Assembly (NCBI RefSeq): GCF_009829325.1
Contig: NZ_VUOS01000037.1
Location: 1 to 51,438 of the forward strand
Length of the DNA stretch: 51,438 bases
Direction: 5' to 3'
From: Nocardia sp. CY41
Lineage (GTDB): Bacteria; Actinomycetota; Actinomycetes; Mycobacteriales; Mycobacteriaceae
A model generated the notes under the pieces. It worked only from the letters and a program-made list of their open reading frames with translations, was not told the DNA's origin and did not search any database. A program made the translations under genes and the position numbers. Below are positions 45,810 through 51,438 of the stretch, one piece after another (the first letter of the stretch is position 1; every line of letters begins with the position of its first letter).

Positions 45810-46202
45810 TCAGCAGTTGCGCAGTTCCGGGCTCTGGTTGAGCAGCTGCGCCCGGGTGCCGATGAACGTCGTGTAGGTCTCCCCGCCCACCGCGGAGAGC
45901 GGGAACGCGGCGACCCGGTGGCAGTTCTGGAAGGCGAGCTTCACGCCGAAGTGCCGCTCCAGTCCACCGCGGATCGCGTCGGAGGCCATGGCGCGCAACA
46001 GTTGCCCGCGCGCCGTCTCGTCGGGCGGCGCGATCGTGTTGTCGGCGAATTCCGCCGTGCCGGAACGCAGCTCACCGGCCACCCGGCTGACCACTTCCCA
46101 GGCGTAGGGCAGCGAAGTGCGCACGACCTCGACGAAGTCGGCGTCGTCGACCTCGCCACGCTCGGCGCGTTCGAGTAGTGCGGTGGGGACATCAAGGGAC
46201 AT
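45810..46202 (-). CDS. SCO5389-family protein
   Basis: Small soluble protein of 130 aa resembling the actinobacterial SCO5389 family. The start MSLDVPTALLERAERGEVDD, the central LPYAWEVVSRV, the PPDETARGQLLRAMASDAI segment and the ending LLNQSPELRNC fit members that I recall. Conserved Asp and His sites such as ERHFGVKLAFQNCHRVAAF stand out. The function of the family is unknown. ATG 46202 is preceded by GGAGGAGAG, a strong ribosome site. The upstream neighbour in the same direction, nitronate monooxygenase, ends 60 bp away; a TAGACT element at 46242-46247 suggests this gene has its own promoter. Confidence 0.82.
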   Translation of the reverse strand: MSLDVPTALLERAERGEVDDADFVEVVRTSLPYAWEVVSRVAGELRSGTAEFADNTIAPPDETARGQLLRAMASDAIRGGLERHFGVKLAFQNCHRVAAFPLSAVGGETYTTFIGTRAQLLNQSPELRNC

Positions 46203-46261
46203 GGCGCTCTCCTCCAATGCTGGACGTCGATGCGATGTCCGAGTCTAATCGAAAGTCGTTG

Positions 46262-47326
46262 TCAATAATGCTGGATTCGACGCGAAAGTGCTTTTTCCAG
46301 TGCGGCTTTCGTGTCGGCGGCCAGCGTCGCAACCAATTCGCCCGCAGGTAGCTCGGGTGCCAGCGCATGGGTTTGACCCGCCCAGAGGTTCACGTCGTCG
46401 GAGTTGCCGGCCGCTCGTGCGGCGGCCCGCAGCGGGGCGGTGGCGTAGTGGATCTCCGGGTAGCCGACCGGCGCGGTGGCGGTGTGTCGCAGTAGGAATC
46501 GGTTGCGCAACCCGCGCGCCCTGCGTCCGGTGAACGCGCGCGTGAGCATTGTCGGGGTGTCGGCGGCCAAGGCGGTGCGGTGCACCTTATTGGTGCCCGC
46601 TTCGGGGCAGCGCAGGAACACCGTGCCCAGTTGTGCGGCCGCGGCGCCCGCCGCGAGCGCGGCGGCGATGCCGGCGCCCGTCGCGAGGCCTCCGGTGGCC
46701 ACCAGTGGCCGGTCGGTCGCGGCGGTGAGCAGTTGCAGCAGCGCCAGCAGGCCGAGTGGGTCGGCTACGTCGTCGGCCGCGCGATCCACGAACGTCGCAC
46801 GGTGCCCGCCTGCCTCGGCTCCCTGGGCGATGAGCACGTCGGCGCCCGCCTCGACCGCGACGCGCGCCTCGTCGACCGAGGTGACGGTGACCCAGACCTC
46901 GGACCCGGCGGCGCGCAGCCGCTCGATGTCCTCGGCGCCGGGGCAGCCGAAAGTGAAGGAAACGGCCGCGACCGGATCGGCGACGAGCAGATCCAGCTTG
47001 GCGTCCCAGTCATCGGTGTCGAAGCGCGGATCCCCGAGTTGGTGGTCGGCGCCGAGTTCGGTCAGATAGTCCGCCAGATCGGCGAGGGGAGTCGGGGGGC
47101 CCGGCACGAAGAGGTTCACGCCGAACCGCTTGCCGGTGAGCGCGCGGGTCGCCGCGATCCGGGCCGCGGTGTCGGCGGCGCTCAGATAGCCGGCGGCCAG
47201 TTGGCCGAAACCGCCCGCCTCGGCCACCGCGGCAGTGAGCTCGGGAGTGGAGGGGCCGCCCGCCATCGGGGCGAGCACGATCGGAACGTCCAAGCGGTCG
47301 AGGATCACGGTCCGATTGTCGCGCAT
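46262..47326 (-). CDS. Nitronate monooxygenase (2-nitropropane dioxygenase-like)
   Basis: FMN-dependent TIM-barrel enzyme of 354 aa in the nitronate monooxygenase family, oxidising propionate 3-nitronate or similar toxic nitronates in the cytosol. Signatures are the opening PIVLAPMAGGPSTPELTAAV, the catalytic His in QGAEAGGHRATF, and the phosphate-binding GGLATGAGIAAALAAGAAA with QLGTVFL after it. The start was set at ATG 47326 (MRDNRTVILDRL), because a longer frame reaching 47386 adds 20 unconserved residues. It is divergent from the M23 peptidase, whose promoter begins only about 50 bp away. FabK-like enoyl-ACP reductase is a related alternative but the His motif favours nitronate monooxygenase. 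Confidence 0.9.
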   Translation of the reverse strand: MRDNRTVILDRLDVPIVLAPMAGGPSTPELTAAVAEAGGFGQLAAGYLSAADTAARIAATRALTGKRFGVNLFVPGPPTPLADLADYLTELGADHQLGDPRFDTDDWDAKLDLLVADPVAAVSFTFGCPGAEDIERLRAAGSEVWVTVTSVDEARVAVEAGADVLIAQGAEAGGHRATFVDRAADDVADPLGLLALLQLLTAATDRPLVATGGLATGAGIAAALAAGAAAAQLGTVFLRCPEAGTNKVHRTALAADTPTMLTRAFTGRRARGLRNRFLLRHTATAPVGYPEIHYATAPLRAAARAAGNSDDVNLWAGQTHALAPELPAGELVATLAADTKAALEKALSRRIQHY

Positions 47327-47371
47327 CTGGACGTGTGACCCGGACCTCACCAGCGTTTTTCCGCCGGAAGG

Positions 47372-47399
47372 TTGCGGAATGGTCACGACGCGGTAGAGT
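47372..47399 (+). promoter_or_regulatory. Promoter of the M23 peptidase gene
   Basis: TTGCGG (47372-47377) and TAGAGT (47394-47399), spacer 16 bp. The start point would be near 47406, a few nucleotides before the structured leader. Confidence 0.55.
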
Positions 47400-47411
47400 T
47401 CCCGTCACGAC

Positions 47412-47483
47412 GGATGCCAAACCGTTATCCGCCTGGCTACACCGGATCGTTATAGAACCGGCTCGGCACGGGTTTCGGCATCC
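47412..47483 (+). promoter_or_regulatory. Structured 5' leader of the M23 peptidase mRNA (candidate cis-regulatory RNA)
   Basis: A 12-bp long-range stem (47412-47423 with 47471-47483, one bulged C) encloses about 47 nt that contain further short pairings: ATCCG/CGGAT (47427-47431 with 47443-47447), or alternatively CCGG/CCGG (47442-47445 with 47458-47461). The two inner options are mutually exclusive. M23 and Rpf genes of actinobacteria often follow a ydaO-type c-di-AMP riboswitch, but I do not see that consensus here, so it is reported as an unclassified element. Confidence 0.45.
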
Positions 47484-47514
47484 CTGACCCAGTGGTACGA
47501 CCGAGGATTCAGTT

Positions 47515-48390
47515 TTGTCGCAGCACCGTGTAGGCCCCAGTTCCATTACCGTCCAGAGCCTCCTCGGCGACGGCGGCGAAACGGGCCGTCCGACGCGGCA
47601 CCGCGCCGAGCCGTCCGCCACCGAGCGCGTGAAGGCCGCCGCCACCGCCGCGGTCGCGGCGGGCGCGCTGATCGGCGCTGCCAGCCAGGTCGCTCCCGCG
47701 TTGGCCTACGCCGCGCCGCTGCTGCCCGGCTCGCACGACGCCGACGAAGAGCAGCAGGCCGCGCCCACCACTGTGAAGGGTACGAGCATCCTGCCGGTTG
47801 CCGAGGCGAAGGCAGCCGCCGAGCCGGTCGCGCAGCCCGCGCCGGAACCCGCCGCGGTCGCGGCCGAGATCGCGGCCCCGGTCGCCGCTCCGTTCGGCAT
47901 TCCCAATCTTCCCCCGGAGATCGCCGCACCCTTGGCCCAGGCCGAGGAGGCCCTCAAGGGCGTGCAGCAGCAGGTCGCTCCGGCGCCCGCGGTGCGCCCG
48001 GTGGCAGGCGCGATCAGCTCCGGCTACGGCAGCCGCTGGGGCGCCATGCACTACGGCCTCGACTTCGCCGACGCGCTGGGCGCGCCGATCCACTCGGTCA
48101 GCAACGGCACCGTGATCGAGGCGGGGCCCGCCTCCGGTTTCGGCCTGTGGGTGCGCGTGCTGCAGGACGACGGCACCACCGCGGTCTACGGCCACGTGAA
48201 CGAGATGTTCGTGCACGCGGGCCAGCGGGTGAACGCAGGCGACGTGATCGCCACCGTCGGCAACCGGGGTCAGTCCACCGGACCGCACCTGCACCTGGAG
48301 ATCTGGGACCAGTCCGGCTCCAAGATCGACCCGCTGCCGTACCTGGCCGCCAAGGGCGTGCCCATGGAGTGGGGTCCGTCGGCGCACTGA
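47515..48390 (+). CDS. M23-family metallopeptidase (peptidoglycan endopeptidase)
   Basis: Secreted cell-wall endopeptidase of 291 aa. After a 36-residue n-region comes a hydrophobic export signal ending about ALAYAAP (residue 67), then a Pro/Ala/Glu-rich linker to residue 160. The LytM/M23 domain holds zinc ligands His179 and Asp183 (HYGLD) and His260 (HLHLE), with catalytic His227 (YGHVNE) and HLH at 258-260. It cleaves peptide crosslinks in peptidoglycan. The start is TTG 47515 with GAGGA 7 nt upstream; GTG 47530 is an alternative. It is preceded by a promoter and a structured leader of about 110 nt, which may control expression, and is ended by a hairpin at 48443-48471. Confidence 0.92.
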   Translation: MSQHRVGPSSITVQSLLGDGGETGRPTRHRAEPSATERVKAAATAAVAAGALIGAASQVAPALAYAAPLLPGSHDADEEQQAAPTTVKGTSILPVAEAKAAAEPVAQPAPEPAAVAAEIAAPVAAPFGIPNLPPEIAAPLAQAEEALKGVQQQVAPAPAVRPVAGAISSGYGSRWGAMHYGLDFADALGAPIHSVSNGTVIEAGPASGFGLWVRVLQDDGTTAVYGHVNEMFVHAGQRVNAGDVIATVGNRGQSTGPHLHLEIWDQSGSKIDPLPYLAAKGVPMEWGPSAH

Positions 48391-48442
48391 CTTCCCCTGT
48401 CCGGCTTGACATTCCGAGCAGTGCATGGTTGCACGCAGCGAA

Positions 48443-48471
48443 GCTTCCCGCGTCCCGGTGACGCGGGAAGC
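48443..48471 (+). terminator. Terminator after the M23 gene
   Basis: Perfect 11-bp stem (48443-48453 with 48461-48471) and a 7-nt loop, about 50 nt after the stop. Confidence 0.75.
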
Positions 48472-48533
48472 GGTTCGCGCCCGGGTCTTGGAGAACCGCC
48501 CAATGGGCACCGGTCGGTCGCTAGGCTCGGGCC

Positions 48534-49517
48534 GTGATCGAGCTGGGCGACATCTTCGAGCCTGGGTCGCCGCACGGCCGCACTTACGCCGTGCTGGTGC
48601 ACCATCCGCGGTCGAGTCTCGCCGATATCGCGCATTACCTGGGCGTTTCGGAAGACCTGGCCGCGGATTCGTTGGATGTCTTGTGTGAAGTGCGCGCGGT
48701 GGTACGCATCGAGTCGCCCGACGGCGAAACGCTGTGGGACGCGCACGCGCCGGAATCGTTGTCCGAAGCCGAGGCACGGCGCAGGCAACAGGAGATCAAT
48801 CAGATGCACGCCGCCGCAGCCCGGTTGAGCGAGACGTTCCGTTCGGTGCGTCGCTCGCCCCGCGGCAACGGCGCGGTCGTGCCGGTGTACGAGCGCCTGG
48901 AGATGCTGGCCGATTTCGAGGAGATGCAGACCGGTGCGCGCAGCTGCGTCAAGCTCGTCGAGCGCGGCCCCTATCTCAGCGATCCGGAACGCGAACGCCG
49001 GCTGTTCGAGCTCAAACGCGCCAGGCTAGGCGACGGCATCCGCTATCAGACCCTGTACCAGGACTCCGTCTATCACGATCCGGAGCGACTGCGGCACGCC
49101 CTGTCCACCAACGCCAGCGGTGCGCAGGCCAGAACCCTGCCGGATCCGCCGTTCAAACTGATCATCAGTGACGACGAGCGGGCCAGCCTGGTGCTGCACG
49201 CCGACGAACGCAGGCCCGACCCGATGGGCCTGCGCATCACCGGTTCGCCCACGCTCGAGCTGTTGATCAAGACCTTCGACGTACTGTGGACGATGGCCGC
49301 GCCCATCTCGGTGAATCCGTCCGCGGAGGCGCTGGACGAACGCGATCGCGCGATCCTGACCCTGATGGGGCTGGGCGCCACCGACGACACCATCGCGCGC
49401 AGGCTCGGCATGTCCCGGCGCACGGTGGTCCGCCGCACCGCACGGCTGCTGGAGCGGCTCGGGGCGAGCACCAGGTTCCAAGCGGGGGTGCAAGCCACCC
49501 GGCGCGGCTGGTTGTGA
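48534..49517 (+). CDS. LuxR-type helix-turn-helix regulator next to the NRPS
   Basis: Regulator of 327 aa. The N-terminal part looks like a TrmB/winged-helix-like region (VLVHHPRSSLADIAHYLGVSEDLAADSLDVL), here given in pieces: HHPRSSLADIAHYLG then VSEDLAADS. The middle, about 100-250, is a phospholipase-D-like or sensor region with PVYERLEMLADFEEMQ. The C-terminal LuxR helix-turn-helix is DERDRAILTLMGLGATDDTI, RRLGMSRRTVVRRTARLLERL. It is the last gene before the NRPS, in the same direction, so pathway-specific control is likely. A TAGGCT box ends 7 nt before the GTG start, with no ribosome site, consistent with a leaderless mRNA. Confidence 0.82.
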   Translation: MIELGDIFEPGSPHGRTYAVLVHHPRSSLADIAHYLGVSEDLAADSLDVLCEVRAVVRIESPDGETLWDAHAPESLSEAEARRRQQEINQMHAAAARLSETFRSVRRSPRGNGAVVPVYERLEMLADFEEMQTGARSCVKLVERGPYLSDPERERRLFELKRARLGDGIRYQTLYQDSVYHDPERLRHALSTNASGAQARTLPDPPFKLIISDDERASLVLHADERRPDPMGLRITGSPTLELLIKTFDVLWTMAAPISVNPSAEALDERDRAILTLMGLGATDDTIARRLGMSRRTVVRRTARLLERLGASTRFQAGVQATRRGWL

Positions 49518-49811
49518 GCAAGCTCACCGATCCAGGGAGTCCTGCAACATGATGGGCGCGGCGCCGATATAACGGCAGGCGGCAAGCAAGACACCGATTC
49601 CATGGGGGAGTGGGCGGCGTCCGACGAGAGGACAGCACCACTGAAGGGGGACGCGGACCGCACCGACGGCAGCCGCGGCAATCCGATACAGCGCGCGGGT
49701 TGGGCAGTCAAGCCCCTATATGATTGCTCGGTCCGCGCTGGCCCCGGATAACGAACCCTGAGCAGGGTTAGCCCCGGGTCCTGGCTCGATGCGAGAGGTG
49801 AATGCACTCGA
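49518..49811 (+). other. Spacer between the regulator and the NRPS
   Basis: About 290 bp without a gene. A short palindrome AACCCT-N4-AGGGTT (49754-49769) could be an operator for the upstream regulator or a leader hairpin, and a CTATATGAT element at about 49716-49725 is a possible -10 region for the NRPS. AGAGGTG precedes the NRPS ATG by 10 nt. Confidence 0.45.
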
Positions 49812-51438
49812 ATGGAAACCGCCCGTCGCTCTGCTCGCGGTAGCCGTCGCCGCAGGTCGGGCAGTCCGCTCTTCGCGCAGCTGCTCACCGCCGCGGTCGA
49901 GTCCGCCGCCACCGAGGTCGCGATCCGGTTCAACCCCACGGGAGATCCGGCCGACGATCGGGAACTCACCTACGCCGAGCTGGACGCGGCGTCCTCGCGG
50001 CTGGCCAGGGAGCTGATCGAGCGCGGCGTCGGGCCCGGCGACGTGGTCGCCATCGGGATCTCGCGCAGCGTCGAGTCGGTGCTCGCCGTCTGGGCCATCG
50101 CCAAGACCGGCGCGGCCTACGTGCCGGTGGATCCCACCTACCCGACCGACCGGATCAACCACATCGTCGCCGACTCCGGCGCCACGGTGGGCCTGACCAC
50201 CTCGGCGCACCGCCCGGTGCTCGGCACCGGCGTGTACTGGATCGAGCTGGACGACCCGGTGCAGGCCGCGCGCATCGCCGCGCGCCCGGAGCACCCCATC
50301 TCCTACACCGACCGGGTCCGCCCGCTGGACGAGCGGCACCCGGCCTACGTCATCTACACCTCCGGCTCCACCGGCAAGCCCAAGGGCGTCGTGGTGACCC
50401 ATAGCGGTCTGGCCGGGCTGGTCGCCGCCGAGCGCGAGCACTACGGCGTGACCGAGGAGTCGCGCGTGCTGCACGTCTGCTCGCCGAACTTCGACGTCTC
50501 CGTGCTCGAACTGCTGCTGGCCTTCTCCTCCGGCGCGACGCTGGTCATCGCGCCGCCGTCGGTGTTCGGCGGTTTCGAGCTGGCCGATCTGCTGCGTCGC
50601 GAGCACGTCACGCACATGCTCATCACGCCGGGCGCCTTGGAGTCGGTCGACCCGGCGGGGCTCGACGACCTGCAGGCCGTGGTGGTGGCCGGGGACAAGT
50701 TCGGTCCCGAACTGGTCGGCCGCTGGGCGGCCGAGCGCGAGTTCTACAACGGCTACGGGCCCACCGAGGCGACGATCCTGGCCACCAGCACGCCGCCGAT
50801 GGCGCCGGGCGAGCCCATCACGATCGGCACGGCCATCCCGGGAGTCGGCGCGTTCGTGCTGGACTCGCGGCTCCGGCCGGTGCCCGCCGGCGTGGTCGGC
50901 GAGCTGTATCTGTCCGGTCCCGCGCTGGCGCAGGGCTATCTCAACCGGCCGGGCCTGACCGCGGAGCGATTCGTCGCCAGCCCGTTCGGCGCCGACACCG
51001 GCAACCCCGGAGCGCGGCTCTACCGCACCGGCGACCTGGTGCGGCGTACCGAATCCGCGAGCCAGGACGGCGGTGTCATCGAATACCTGGGCCGTTCGGA
51101 CTTCCAGGTGAAGATCCGCGGCTTCCGTATCGAATTGGGGGAGATCGACAACGCGCTCACCAGCCACCCGGACATCGACTTCGCGGCCACCCTGGGCAAA
51201 CCGCTGCCCTCGGGCGCGACCGCGCTGGTGTCCTATGTGCTGCCGCGTCCGGGAGCCGACGTGGACACCGCCGCGCTGGTGGAGTTCCTCGGTGAGTCCT
51301 TGCCCGCGTACATGATTCCCGCGTCGATCATGGTGCTGGACGAGATTCCGTTGACGCCGGTGGGGAAGTTGGATCGGGCGGCGTTGCCGGAGCCGGTGTT
51401 CGCGGCGCGGGCGTTCCGGGCGCCGTCGACGCCGGTGG
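49812..51438 (+). CDS. Non-ribosomal peptide synthetase, first adenylation domain (partial)
   Basis: Start of an NRPS, running off the window at residue 542. A 20-residue Arg-rich leader (METARRSARGSRRRRSGSP) is followed directly by an adenylation domain with no condensation domain, so it is a loading or initiation module. Core motifs: A3 YTSGSTGKPKG at 182-192, A5 YNGYGPTEAT, A7 YRTGDLVRR, A8 GRSDFQVKIRGFRIELGEID and A10 PVGKLDRAALP with Lys519. Specificity-pocket residues, read by hand against GrsA, begin Asp235-equivalent in NFDVSVLELL and include Val, Leu, then a Val-Val-Ala-Gly segment; I cannot assign an amino acid. The start ATG 49812 has AGAGGTG upstream. The last 130 bp shift to G/T-ending codons, typical of recombined module linkers. 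Confidence 0.93.
   Translation, partial: METARRSARGSRRRRSGSPLFAQLLTAAVESAATEVAIRFNPTGDPADDRELTYAELDAASSRLARELIERGVGPGDVVAIGISRSVESVLAVWAIAKTGAAYVPVDPTYPTDRINHIVADSGATVGLTTSAHRPVLGTGVYWIELDDPVQAARIAARPEHPISYTDRVRPLDERHPAYVIYTSGSTGKPKGVVVTHSGLAGLVAAEREHYGVTEESRVLHVCSPNFDVSVLELLLAFSSGATLVIAPPSVFGGFELADLLRREHVTHMLITPGALESVDPAGLDDLQAVVVAGDKFGPELVGRWAAEREFYNGYGPTEATILATSTPPMAPGEPITIGTAIPGVGAFVLDSRLRPVPAGVVGELYLSGPALAQGYLNRPGLTAERFVASPFGADTGNPGARLYRTGDLVRRTESASQDGGVIEYLGRSDFQVKIRGFRIELGEIDNALTSHPDIDFAATLGKPLPSGATALVSYVLPRPGADVDTAALVEFLGESLPAYMIPASIMVLDEIPLTPVGKLDRAALPEPVFAARAFRAPSTPV

Noticed and set aside
46260..46265. Perfect TTGACA -35 for the SCO5389-family gene
   Set aside because: The only good -10 (TAGACT, 46242-46247) lies just 12 bp away, too close; a TTATTG alternative at 15 bp is weak, so no promoter feature was recorded.
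47412..47483. ydaO-type c-di-AMP riboswitch
   Set aside because: Expected by gene context, but I could not find the conserved ydaO core; kept only as an unclassified structured leader.
49716..51167. 483-codon minus-strand frame opposite the NRPS
   Set aside because: Arg/Asp/Gly-rich shadow; the plus frame has all adenylation motifs.

Overview
This window reads as the chromosome of a high-G+C, mycolic-acid-type actinomycete, most likely Nocardia or a close relative such as Rhodococcus. The reasons are the G/C-dominated third codon positions, the rpoB-rpoC and rpsL-rpsG-fusA-tuf order, RpoC of 1317 aa, an EspC-like type VII secretion protein, tandem DUF3558 lipoproteins, an SCO5389-family protein, a MAB_1171c-family membrane protein and a large NRPS whose first module starts with an adenylation domain. 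No transposase, prophage module, CRISPR array or rRNA was seen.

Layout. (1) 1-4360: end of rpoB, a hairpin in the spacer, rpoC and a strong terminator. (2) 4.4-8.9 kb: a hotdog thioesterase, an aldo/keto reductase divergent from an XRE-type regulator, an exported protein, and an ArsR-SRPBCC pair. (3) 8.97-12.03 kb, minus strand: a three-gene unit joined by two 4-nt ATGA overlaps, made of an ImmA/IrrE-like metalloprotease, a MAB_1171c/DUF6545 membrane protein and a CYP102-like P450 heme domain. (4) 12.2-16.4 kb, minus strand: pirin plus a fused carboxymuconolactone decarboxylase-GNAT protein; MerR, aldo/keto reductase and ABM monooxygenase with a MerR-type promoter; a VOC protein. (5) 16.4-27.0 kb: a small membrane protein, SixA phosphatase, FprB-like ferredoxin reductase, acyl-ACP thioesterase-like protein, EspC-like protein plus lytic transglycosylase, quinone oxidoreductase, AlkZ-like protein, Lrp/AsnC regulator divergent from hppD, and two DUF3558 lipoproteins. 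(6) 27.0-31.8 kb: the str operon with a recognisable promoter and a UUCG-loop terminator.

(7) 31.8-37.1 kb is the most accessory-looking part: a lipoprotein, an apparently frameshifted zinc-ribbon microprotein, a gene-poor stretch, two tandem Imm5-like putative immunity proteins with no visible toxin, a fatty-acid desaturase and an orphan protein with a weak leucine-rich tail, ending at tRNA-Arg(CCT). (8) 37.2-48.5 kb: a DUF1542-like protein, Baeyer-Villiger-type monooxygenase, acyl-CoA dehydrogenase, ArsR/SmtB plus a CDF metal exporter, an acyl-CoA ligase with an uncharacterised partner, an HD-domain protein, SCO5389-family protein, nitronate monooxygenase and an M23 peptidase behind a structured leader. 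(9) 48.5 kb to the end: a LuxR-type HTH regulator and the start of an NRPS that runs off the window.

How the genes work together. The housekeeping blocks are transcription and translation machinery. Most of the rest are short regulator-plus-enzyme units for redox, acyl-lipid, aromatic and metal stress. Both ArsR units have a dyad operator lying over the regulator's own start codon, with no Shine-Dalgarno, which suggests leaderless autoregulated transcripts. The best candidates for less-described biology are the protease-membrane protein-P450 triad, the orphan Imm5-like pair, the CMD-GNAT fusion with an internal translation start, and the structured leader of the M23 gene.
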